Assembly (NCBI GenBank): GCA_030141605.1
Contig: JAQGDQ010000171.1
Location: forward strand, 290,426-354,425
Direction of reading: 5' to 3'
Length of the DNA stretch: 64,000 nucleotides
DNA from: Tubiluchus corallicola
Lineage: Eukaryota; Priapulida; Priapulimorpha; Priapulimorphida; Tubiluchidae
Positions 23,601-35,100 of this stretch are shown piece after piece. A program made the translations under genes and the position numbers. Numbering within the stretch: position 1 is the stretch's first letter; the number at the start of each line of letters is the position of its first letter. Under the pieces are notes generated by a model. That model searched no databases. It saw only the letters and a list, made by a program, of their open reading frames with translations, and was not told where the DNA came from.

Positions 23601-26600
23601 GTATTGATTGCCTGAAACAATTTTATTATGTTTTCAGAGGTATCATTCAAAGTGTCTGACACATTTCGGAACTTAACAACAATAGTGTTAGATTTACATT
23701 ACATTAATTTACATTACTTTTGGTCTTAATATTCAGATATTTTCTGCTACGACTTTTTTATGAAAACAGTTGGGTTTTTTGGCTGATAGTGTGGCAATTG
23801 GAAATATTGATTTCCTGTTGAAAGGAACAGAATGGCAACATGCATAAATTCCCATAGATATTTAAAATAAATGCAGAAAAAACACCTTTTCGTGCTGATA
23901 CTCCCTAATGAGCGCTAAAAATGACTAATAATAATTTTTATCTTTGGGAAAAGAGAATGATTTAGTGATTACCGGGTATACTTCGCAACTGCAGGTAAGC
24001 AACACTGAGCTTAATCAGTAAAGAGATGTGTGAACGATTATTTTCTCTTTTTTTTGTTTTACTGATGTTCATTGATATGCGCACATCTAAAACGCTTCTG
24101 CCAGTCCACTATCTGAGTTTAGAAGTTATCTACAAACTTTCAGTTTTATCACAATCAACCAACAACAAAAATGCTGGTTTAAAGTGATTTAAATCACTTT
24201 TTCTGAATTAAATTTTAAGTATTAAATTGTTGTATTAAACTTGTACTTGCAGTTCTGAAGCTCACATGTACAGTATGGTCAACTCCAACCTAAGAAGTCA
24301 TTACTGTAGTCATGAATTGTATGGATTTGATGTAATGTTCGACCAGAACCTCAAACCATGGTTGCTTGAAATTAATGTATCTCCGAGGTAAATTAAAATT
24401 TAAGAACAGAACAACATTTCACACCAAAACTGTCAAACCCGTGAGACGGTCGAAACAATCTCTGTCATTTTATTTTATTTGTATACAGCATTTTCATCAA
24501 AGGTATTTCAAATGCTCTTGCAGCTAAAAAGAAAGGAGTTTTAAAAGTTTATGGAGAGTTTCTTTAGTGTCTTTAAATCAAAAACTCTTAAGGGTCGGAA
24601 AAATCTACATCTAAAAAACTTTTCTAAATGGTTTCCTTCGGGAGAACCTTGTACGGAATACCCCAAACGGAAGGCTTTTCACAAAGGAAACTCTTTCATG
24701 TATTTTATAGCCTGTAAGAGTTGTCAGCTACTATGATGCAGCATTTGGCGCATATCCCCTAATCCCAAGTGGGGTTTTTTCGGAAAACAAAATGGATGTT
24801 TATTTTGTCAACACATCTGTTTTATTTTTCCATTGACGTGGTATTTTCAGTATGGGTACTGGAGATTTCAGTATAGATGTGAAAGCACCAATGCTGCACG
24901 ATTTACTAAACACTGCAGGTTTTCACATTCCAAAAAGAAGCCCACAGATGCTAGAGTCCACTTCAGATGGGTAAGTAAGGTGTTAATAAAACATGACTTC
25001 TTGCGCATGCGTATATGATTCAACATATGCAAGCCGCAGGCAGCATTTAGCTCATAGCCTGCTGTTGTTATTTTATGACAAGACCGTAATCTTCCTCATT
25101 CCAATGGATAATCCTCTGAGTACAGTTTCTTGAGATGAAACTGGTTTCTTCATTAGTCCTAAAATAATTTGCTACAGTTTGTAAATTTGTAACATTTGAC
25201 AGGTGTATTGAAGCTGCAAGCACATTTTTATGCTTGTCATAAGGGTGCCATTACCTTCTGTGTAGCAGACCCATTATTACAGTGCCATTATTCAATATGA
25301 CTCAAAGCAAGGAACCACAACAGTAGCTGCATCGAGTATTGCAGACTAATTTAAATCCTTTTCTGTCCAATTGCAGCGACGATTCTACAGCAGAAGAGTC
25401 ACAGATGATTGGACCTCAGAAGCTTCAGTCTTTAGTATACGCCAGTCTACCCCCATATGAAAGAGCGAAACGTGATTACTTCACGCAGAGAGCTTCTGAT
25501 GCCGTGAGTTATTGTCATCTTATTTTTTGTAGTTCTTTTAGCGCTTTTTTTTATTTTTGGAGGTTTTCGACAAGCACGGAGTCTAAGAAAACAATTATTG
25601 TTTTTGTGAAGCAAAAAGACATATTTAGTAAAATGAAATCGAAAATGTGGTTAATTTATTCTCGTGAATGTGAAAGCTTACAAAAAATTTACTGATCGGA
25701 AAGTGTCTTGCAGATAAACGAAAAAGTGCGATTCTGTTCTAGGAGATTTCGTCGAAAATTCTGGATGTTTTAACCCCCGCTGACGTTCGTGAACTCGTAC
25801 AAGCAGAAGACGAATACGACAGACGTGGCGACTTCCAGCGGGTCTTTCCCAGTCCTGGAAGTGGACTGAAATACTTTAAATACTTCGAACAGAAACACTA
25901 CAGTAATTTATTACTGGATGCCTGGGTTACCAAATATCATGCAACCCCTAAAAAAGGTTTGTTGGACTGTACTTGTGACAAAACCTTGTGTAACGCCAAT
26001 TGATTTACGAAAACGAACAATTAAAGATGTGTTTATGTGTTCTAGTGTTTGTAATTGTAATTATTACTTAACTCAATGCCTGTAGAAACCTACTTAAAGT
26101 CAAATTAAAAACCTAAATACGTCTTACATTAAATATGACTTACTCCTTAACCTACATGCTCCATGGTCAAGATACTGCGTAAGTAAAATCAAAACTGATA
26201 AGACAGCGTCTTCTGACAACGCTAACTCATAATTGTCCTTGCGATTGATTTGTTTTTGCTCTGTATTAGTATGTTTACAGCATAGCAGTATTAATAGCAG
26301 GCAAAATCCACAAAAATAATGAAATGATCAGAATCGGTGGACGTAACCTTAATAACAAATAAAGATAGGTCTTTGAAAATAAACACTGTCTCAGTGAAGA
26401 CTCTAGTTACAAATAAGCTGTTTTTGCATTGATCACTTTGGTCCCGCATCGGTTGCTACCAAGTGACGCAAAACTAAACAATGATTCATGATCGAATTAC
26501 AGTAGTTTTTCCATTTCTAGAGGTTCTAGAGAAAGGTCTAAAAACCTAGCGACATAACTTCAAAAACCGTTACATGAATTAGTAGCCAATTTGTTTAGCA

Positions 26601-26777
26601 ATATTTCTAGTATAACTCATTATTACGTTCTTTATAGGATGGGAAGTATTAGAAAACCTGTGCAAACAGCAACTTCATCTTCAAAACGAAGCCTTGGAGA
26701 CGACTCATAATTGGACGATACCATTCGTTAACACTGACGTCTTAACACAACTGTTTTCATCAGTGGCTTTGTCGTAA
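17665..26777 (+). CDS. TTLL4-like: Tubulin polyglutamylase, TTLL4-like (5' end not found)
   Basis: Predicted ATP-grasp ligase that adds glutamate to tubulin tails or related proteins on microtubules and cilia. Thirteen exons, all GT-AG: 17665-17838, 18060-18158, 18675-18751, 19559-19753, 20247-20329, 20706-20834, 22600-22722, 23443-23541, 24253-24387, 24851-24970, 25377-25503, 25743-25956, 26638-26777 (TAA). The phases join without a break over about 570 residues. Landmarks in order: [14 protein letters not shown], where the TTLL4 homology begins; [43 protein letters not shown] (ATP-binding Lys and Gly loop); [51 protein letters not shown] followed by NVSPS, which holds the metal-binding residues; then the C-terminal region [20 protein letters not shown] typical of TTLL4. 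All core residues I can check are intact. The first exon begins with a split codon and has an in-frame TAG at 17640, so at least one upstream coding exon is missing; TTLL4 proteins usually have long, poorly conserved N-termini. Confidence 0.92.
18904..19290. repeat. CACTA/CACTG pentanucleotide array
   Basis: About 390 bp of CACTR units in the TTLL intron 18752-19558, mixed in the first half and nearly pure CACTA from about 19218 to 19288. Frames reading LHYTT or LHCTA repeats are artefacts of the period-five array. Confidence 0.95.
21000..21373. mobile_element. Pogo/Tigger-like MITE
   Basis: 374 bp. Inverted ends are CAGTGTTCCCTCGCTACTTC on the left and, read inward, CAGTGTTCCCTCACTTATCG on the right, each flanked by TA (20998-20999 and 21374-21375). 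The inner sequence repeats TTCGCGG/TATCGCGG motifs. TA duplication and CAG-type ends fit the Tc1/mariner-pogo group. No coding capacity. Lies in the TTLL intron 20835-22599. Confidence 0.85.
21517..22092. repeat. 0.6-kb interspersed repeat, family B copy 1
   Basis: Matches 47198-47821 over nearly its whole length, including CGCCACTAGTTCTTCGCTGT and TGCATTTCGCCATTCGCTAG. Imperfect inverted ends (AAAGGAAACA on the left, TCTTCCTTT on the right) suggest a non-autonomous DNA transposon of unknown superfamily. Lies in the same TTLL intron as the element at 21000-21373. Confidence 0.8.
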
Positions 26778-27705
26778 CATGAAGTCTCGTAACGACGTTG
26801 CTTGGTACCGTAGCCGAAACCGTAGCATCTGATTGGCGCCTTTACAGTTATAGTATTGTTTTGATCAACTATGTTGCAAACTTGGCACACGGCTCGAATG
26901 CAGTCATGAATGCTATATCGTTCACGGATAGGCCTAATGAAGTACATTAAACGCTGTTTTTCTATATTCAACAAAACTAAACAAAATGTTATGGTAGTTT
27001 AAATGTCCCTACTCACCCCGTTTTACGGTATTCGCAGTTTGGTGCCAAAGTATCAAAGGTACACCTACTGAATGGGGACATTTACGAGACCTCTAGTTAT
27101 ATTTATTTGTCAGAGATGCATAATTATGTGTAATGTATTGAAAATTTCTAATGGCAATTACGTAATGTAAATTGTGTAATATATCATATAAGCGTCATTA
27201 ACTTTGATATTTTACCAATAGATGGAGCACGGTACACACACACACACACACACACAATAGAGACTATGCCATGGCTCTATGCCATAGGGTATCATAACCT
27301 TTGATAATACTGTGAAGCAGAAATCCTAGGATTGTCAATTTGTACATAATTATAGCATAATTATGTAAATGTGCTATAATTAAACAGTTAATATGATAGT
27401 TTACGTAAATGTTAATTTATTAATAGTTTAAATGTTTATGAATACATTTCGTAGTGCGTAAGTTTTTTTCATTTTGGCAAAACTCCGCGTGCTGTTTTGT
27501 TGTTGTTGTTGTTAATTAATATTGCGAAACGTTGAGCGACAATTAGCTATGACGATTGACAGTGCGCAGGCAAAATAAGCCTAAAATGTTGCAATCAGGG
27601 ATTATAGGACTTTTTTATGAGCTGTTGTGAATTTAGATTGAAATAAATAACAGTCTATATTTTAATGTACCGTAATTATAAAAGATTGTATATATATATA
27701 TAGTA
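26778..27705. other. 3' flank of the TTLL gene
   Basis: Holds the probable 3'UTR; AATAAA at about 27642-27647 is the clearest poly(A) signal candidate. A CA microsatellite lies at 27234-27256 and a TA run at about 27689-27702. Confidence 0.45.
27234..27256. repeat. (CA)n microsatellite
   Basis: Eleven uninterrupted CA/AC dinucleotides in the TTLL 3' flank. Confidence 0.9.
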
Positions 27706-28048
27706 CGTATTTTCCCATATATAAGAGACCCCTTCAATTTTTAGGCAAAAATTCTGGAAAAAAGTTTTTTGGTAATGAATAACTTTATTCATCATAGAAA
27801 TCATTAAATTCCTCATCACTCTCATCAAAAATATCAACTGGAGTCATACCTTCAGCAATTCCAGCCAGTTCATCTTCAGAGGAGTCACTCTGCTCAAAAA
27901 TGGCATTGTCCTCTGTGCCGTCCATGGCATTGGAGATGACACACTATGCATCTTATTGAAAAGACTTACTTCCATGTATAAGAGACCCCCTATTTTTAAA
28001 GTGAAAATTCTGAGCAAAAAAGGGTCTCTTATGCATGGGAAAATACGG
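27706..28048 (-). mobile_element. Pogo/Tigger-like element retaining a transposase C-terminus
   Basis: 343 bp. Ends: CGTATTTTCCCATATATAAG on the left; inward from the right CCGTATTTTCCCATGCATAA. TA lies on both sides (27704-27705, 28049-28050) if one terminal C has been lost on the left. The minus strand carries an acidic open frame (about 27924-27784) that starts MDGTEDNAIFEQSDSSEDE and ends EEFNDFYDE before a stop, like the acidic tail of pogo-family transposases. It is an internally deleted copy, not an intact gene. Confidence 0.82.
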
Positions 28049-28317
28049 TAAGTTGAATTGATTATGCCATCATTGTCAAACGACCAGCGTCGGCTGTGAA
28101 GTTAACGTAGCAGAGATGATTTAGATAAAAATCTTAATCAAAGAAACGAAAGCAAAACTAATCTGTTTTCCCTACTCTAGTGTTAGGTAGTGTTTCCTTA
28201 ACCAAAACTCAATATTGAAAGCATTCGCATTATTTCTATACAATCATCATTTTAAAGGTACGCTAGTCCAACAGTAATTTTGCACTATTACTGTGCGACA
28301 TAAAAAGTAGGCCTGGT

Positions 28318-28469
28318 CAGTGCCGCTTTATCCACACAATATTATTATAGGCTGACTATGTAGAAACCTAGGGGCCCACCAAAAGCAGGGGCCCATGCAA
28401 GCAACCCTTTTTCTTTTAGTTTTTAATGTTAACAATATGGATACTGCAAACGTACCCTGGGCGTCACTG
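28318..28469. mobile_element. Possible degraded hAT-like remnant
   Basis: Starts CAGTGCCGC and ends GGGCGTCACTG, with CCTAGGGGCCC and CAGGGGCCC inside, a composition seen near the ends of some hAT elements. No 8-bp duplication can be seen, so the boundaries are uncertain. Confidence 0.3.
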
Positions 28470-29143
28470 AAATACTCTATAGGAATACTCTTTAATACGA
28501 CCAAGAGACGCTAAGACTGCGTTAAACTACCCCTATGAAAATAGAAATTACGGTTCAATTAAGAACTAATTAACCTATTATAATAATTGCCTGCGATCCA
28601 CTCTGAAAGATGAAACGCTTAGCCATTTGGCATTAAAGTATGTGGAATTGTCTATGCTCCAGAAATTAAACTTAGTAGACTAATTTTTGTGGTGACTTGA
28701 GTAGAAAATGTGCGCAAAGTTTCGACTAAAATCAGTAATGTATCGATTGTGGCATTTACCTCGTTCTTCATGTACATACACGTAATTTTATTTAGTCAAT
28801 AAACTACATATATACATACATGTCAAAACAAGTAAAATAAGAGATATTTACTCCCACTGACGGAGAAATTTTCCAGTTGTTGGCTTTTATTTATTGCTTC
28901 CATGTGAATTTTCCCAAGGCTTCGTTTTCAACTTCACAACTTTTTTTGAATGAAAAGTTTTAGCACACACTGACTTTTATGCGCATGTGCAGCAAGACAC
29001 GTAATTCCGGTTTACCAAATACAGCAAGTGCACATGCTGTAGCCGGGGCGTGTGCTTCGTGTTTCCTGTTTGCAGTTGTGTGTTTGCTCCTTAGCGTTTG
29101 GGAAGTACTGTTTTAGAAATTTTTTATTATTTCATTTGCAAAT

Positions 29144-32100
29144 ATGGGTGTCGATGAGGCGTTTGTCGGTGTGGGACAGAATGCTGGGATACAGATTTGG
29201 CGAATAGAGGTAACGAAACATGTTCGATTGTTCACCAAAGTTAGTTAACTTCCAAATTCTGCTATTGCCTCACCATATTTGCTTGTTGATCTTGCATCAA
29301 ACAAGGTCGTTGTCTAGCTGCAAGCATGAAATTCAAATGCATACAATTCGTCAGTAAATGAAACCCTGCATAATTTATTCTTCTAATTTTTTACGTTTTA
29401 CTTTTAAATCTCTTGCGGATTGGCCACAGTACTGATGTGAAACCTGTGCTTGTCCCATTTTGAAACTGTCAACTTCTGTGCCCGGGCACTTAACTGTATG
29501 AAATGTACAACAGTAAAAGAAATAAGGAGGATTCTTGACCTTGTCTTATTGTTTGCAATACCGTATAGCAAATATGTAAGAACAAAACTAAAATTTGTTG
29601 AGTGTTCCAGTTGTATGAGTTCTTAGGTTTGTTAGATCTAAATTTTCATAGATTGGGCGATCTTGATCGTTATACTTTACAACATGACTTGGATGAAATT
29701 TTAGACTGGCGCAGCAAATGGTTGATGGTGCTTAAACCCAGTAAATGTGCTTTAGTTAGAATATACCATAAATCTACCACACATAAGTCCTTACTTGTTC
29801 TGCTTAAAATATGCCCTAAATTTACATCATCTTACTTATTCTGCTTAGAATATACCCTAAATCTGCAACACTTTACTCATTCTGCTTAGAATATGTCCTA
29901 AATCTGAAACAACTTACTTGTTCTGCTTAGAATACGCCCTAAATCTGCAACACCTTACTCATTCTGCTAATAATGTGCCCTAAATCTGCAACACCTTACT
30001 TATTCTGCTTATAATACACCCTAAATCTAGAACACCTTACTTTCTAAACAGTGTAGAAATGGTTGAAAAAAGTTGTATCAGAGACTTGGGAGTAATGATT
30101 TCCTGTGACCTCAAATGGAATTCCCATGTAAACCATGTAATTGCAAAAGGAAAACATTGCATTGGCATGATCAAGCGCAAATATTATATCGAGAAATGCA
30201 TCTGTGATTATTCCTGTTTATAAAACTGTGTTTGGCCCATTTTAGAATACACGTCAATTGTGTGGTTATTGGTCATCCCAGTACACTACTCTCAAGACAA
30301 CACTTGAAAGATCTCAGGGTTGATGCATTTGTTTGGATGCTGATTTGCATACCACTTAGATTTCTACTCTAGATCAAATGCATGAGACTGTTGACATTGT
30401 CATAACTCAATGCATCTGTAATGCATCTGTTAATACAAGTCAAAAGTGAGTCATGCACAAACACTGTATTTGAATATCATTCATAAATTTGGAGATGCTG
30501 CTTGGCTTAAAAATAAACAGAATGTCTTCACTTAAAGGAAGAGCCAACCCTCGAACAACACTTATTGCATTTTAATATACAATTAAAAATATTGAAATCA
30601 TCACACAATATATGCGCATGGAATGCTTTGCTTAAAAATATAAAACAAATTTAAATATTTTTTATCTCCCGCCAAACAAATGTCGCTGCTGACGTATTTG
30701 AAAAAATGACGTAAGCAGGTGCCTGCTGGGCAGCGTGAATGCCATAAAGGCAAGCTGTGTGGAGGTACGCATTGCAAAATTTCTACAGTTTGCTTAGAAG
30801 TTCAATTATTCTAATGTTGTGTTTAACTGTGTTTATACAAAAATTAGTCATTGGATCAATTATGACCAAGTCTAAAATGGTTACATAGCTTTAATCCACA
30901 TGATTATATAGTAAAATGTGTAAGTAGTGTACATTAATTGTGTAAGTGTAATTAATTTACAGACTTGTTGACTCAGATATGCATGTAAATTTGCAAGCAT
31001 ATAGCAGTTATAGCGTGAGGGTTATTAATTTATTGAGTTCACTCTATAAGTTAAAAAAAGATTCTGAAGAACCTGGCAGGATAAATGTTTATATTGCAAG
31101 GAAACGAGATGATGCCATTTGTCATCTAAAATGAGTGCGCACTAGCATGAAGTGATCACGACTTTAAATTTGATTTTACTAATTACATGAGATGCTTCTC
31201 ACAATCTTATCACAACTCTCTAACATTTTTCTCGAGTATTAGCATACGGTCAACTTCCCGAGAGATTTTGCTTTTGCTTTTAGGCACATGTATCAGAAAC
31301 ATGTGAAAATAGTGAAAATTCCAGAAACTCGTCTTTGCCTTGTGGGGCTACCCTTTGTATCTATAAACATAATATAATTAGCTTATCATCCATGTAATCT
31401 CTCAATTTCAGTCAGAAAAAGAAAGACCTACATACACCCACTTAGTAACAACCAAGTCTGTTGCCAACAATATCATCTAATGCATGTCTGAGTGCTGAGA
31501 AAACCTACTCTTCTAATTTGCTACACACGTTATAATTTTTCTTTTATCCAGTAGCCTATTGAATGTCCTATAAACTCCACATAACTCAAATTTCTGCATA
31601 ACTCAAAGAATTTCAGTGGAATGGATGAAATCCTTCGCTTTTTCCCACAAATAACATTGCTTAACTCAAAATTTCGCTTAAAACGTAAAAAATTATGGTC
31701 CATTTAATCAACATACATGTAATTACTTCACCTAACTTAAAAATACAATTTATGCTCTAGACAAATAAAAAGTTTCATACAACTCAAAAACAGTATCGTC
31801 TTCCTGGAAAATGAATACTTGACGGAGAGTTTGTAAATAATTGAACTATGCACAAACTGAACTGCAATACGTAAGACATTTGTAACATAAAAAAATCATG
31901 TTTCACTACATAATTTCTTATTCTTTATGTAATTGTCATCAAATCTCGTCGTTTACTTATAGAAGGGTTGACCTTCTGCCTTCTCTTTAGCTCGCCATCT
32001 GGAGGAGTGATTTAGAGTTTGTATGCTGGAAAATGGTCAACATCGTCTAACTCAAAGTTTTTTTTTCGGTCCGGTTGGATTTGAGTTTTAAGGACCCTGA

Positions 32101-35100
32101 TGTAACTGAGCTATTCTTACATACCCGAATTGATAAATATGGTGTAGATTAGAGTACTTTCAAGTAGGTAATTTTCAAGATTCCGGTTTTGTTTTGAACT
32201 ATACTTCATTAGAGCAAAGGCCTACCTCATGCAGATTGGTGATTTGGTAGAATAAAATATAAAATTATTGGTATTTATAAATAAAATGTTACTAGAATTT
32301 TTTGCAGCACAGTTAAGCAAACGTAATTATATACTACAGTTCTGTTTTGTAACAAAACTTGGAGAGGTATTGCACTGCCCCCTATAAAACAGCTGATATG
32401 CACATGTTTTCTCCTTGTTTAATGTTTATTCAAGGGCCTCTGTGACTTGGGTTACACCCTTGGGGAGGCTCGAGATGCCAAACTGGTGTTTTAAATAAAA
32501 TGAAGCCCTGTGATTCATTGCATAATTATTGCCAGAAGAATTAAGTTTTCTTATCCTGTGCACCATAAATTCGATAATTTCTAATTTTTTTTGGAAAAGT
32601 TCTTTCTGAGAAATCCCTGTACTATTGGCTGTTAAAGCATGACATTTGTATTGACAAACATTGCTGTGTTCAGCACTAGGAATAAATTTCTACAAGCCTG
32701 ATGAGAATTTCTACAAGACTGATATCATTTATTTTTAAAAGAGGTTATATGAATGTGTATGTAGTGTCCACTAGGGGTGAGCATCGAACGTTCGAATCGA
32801 ATTCGAACGAGTTTTTTAGTTTGAATTCGATTCAAACCTAAAACTATAGATTCGAATAATTCAGCACTTCAACAATGACATACGTTCTTTATTATTAAAA
32901 CAATTGCAACATCATGCATAATTTAGCTATGCTTTCTGTTCATAATTTTTGACAAATTATTAGTGGTTTCACGGTAGAACAAAATCGAATAATATGCATG
33001 ATCTTTGTAAGACTAATTTTTACTGGTGGCTCGAAAATCTTTCAATCTCAGTTCGATTCGAGTCAAATTCGCTTTCTGGTAGAGATTGCTCACCCCTAGT
33101 GTACACAGCTATTTTGCAAATTTACATCTAAGTTGTAATTAGATGTCCTACCAAAATTTAATAAAAATTTAACTGAAAAATATAAAGTACATGGAAGTAG
33201 CAACTAACGATGCTGATGAATGTTTTTGTACACAAGACGATTATTGTTTGAACAGGAATTATTGACTGCAAATGGTTAGCAGATTGTGAATAAAAAACAT
33301 TATGTAACATTTTCAAAAATATTCTTGATTTGATGTGACATGAAATAAATGCTAGGTGGCAAAATAGTGCATCTGTTCTGCTGACATTTTAACTCTGTTT
33401 TCCTCGTCATTTTTAAACTGAAAATGAGCACTGCAATTTTTTTTGGGAATCTTCCTATGCCGTGACTTGACGTTATAACTTCGTAAATCCTCGCTTTGGC
33501 CAAATAAAGAAACCGAAAAGCACGATCTCATTTATAATCTTGCGCATCTTCCAGACTGACCAGCATCATAATTAGGACTTGTATGTTTGTAGGAGAACGC
33601 CCTTGTATGGTCTCAATTATAAACTTGTATCTATTCCCAGATGACTTGCATTATGGTTGGACCTTCGTATGTATGAAGAAGGGAACGTATAGGAAAATTA
33701 TGCTGTATGGCCCAAGGAAATGATGTAGAGCTATGTACAGGAAAACTAACAGAGTTTAGAATCACTGCCCCGCCTTGACCTACAAATATGCTGCATCCCT
33801 TTGGGGGGCAAGATTATGAAATGACAGTTTTAAACAGCTCAATGCATACTAATAATACTGTTTTATTTTATTTTATTAAATCTGTCCGCTGATCAAATGA
33901 TACATACAATAAAAGTCTTCTGTTTGCAAAGGAAAATTATACAAAAAAATATATAGAATGCTACTTAAATAAATTAAAATTACAGTATTTAAGCATCAAA
34001 GGTCAATTAGGCAGATAATCAGTGGCAACAGCATTTTAGTAAGAGAAAGTAAAATACATTTTTAAAGCTTTTAAAATGACACAAAATAATATAGATGATG
34101 CTAATGACAGGTTATCAATGTCTGCTGTATCAAAGTCGATTTTTACAATAATTAGTAGAGGAGGCTACAACTTTAGGCCAATTTAATAGTGATTAGAAAA
34201 TGCTAACAAGAATTCATCACAAACAAGCTTTACAAATGCAATACTTAAGTAAATTAGGGTCTCTACCAGTATAAATCTTACCAATATCTTGTGATTGTAT
34301 ATTCGAAACAAAATCATGAGTATTATTATAGTTAACAAGGTTACAGTCAGTAAGTGTGGTACAGGTTGCACGTCTTTAGCACAGAGGCACAAATTGTCTG
34401 ACAAGTAGCCTATTTTACATAAAAAGTTCTTAAAATTGCCTTGTTCAAGTAAAATACTGACTGGTAGCATTTTTCAAGAGATCTCCAGCCTGTTGGTACA
34501 GACAATACTAATGGTGAATTAAACACCTTAGCAGCTTCAGGGGTTCCCAAACTTTTTAGATCGTTGACCCTTTCGTGGAATTCTTGATCTCTCGTCGACC
34601 CCCAGGCATGTACAAATAAAAAATAGAGCATATGAGTAAAAAAGTTAATGCATCCATGTGGAAACAGGTATTAATATAGCTGTCCATTGTCTTGTGATTC
34701 CAAATGATAAATTATTGTAACTATATTATTATCATTTTTTTCACTAAACGAAATATAAAATAAATCAGCAATAAAAGCTAATTATTTTTTAATTAGAAAT
34801 GTGTGTCAGCAAATGATGTATTTCATGTATTTTTATTTCTTATATGAATGTCAGTTTTCGACCCCAAAACTACAAACACCCCCCACATTTATCGATCCCT
34901 TGGATAGTCCCATCGGCCCCCAGGGGTCAATATGGACCACTTTGGAAACCCCTGCTTGAAGGCTTAACTGGATAAACAGAAGCTACACCACACCGAAGCC
35001 TGTTGGGTCATTGTATAATACTATGTATACTCATAATCTTATGAATATTGCCAAATTTAACACAATTGCATAAATTTTGTGTATTAAATAAGTGTATTTA

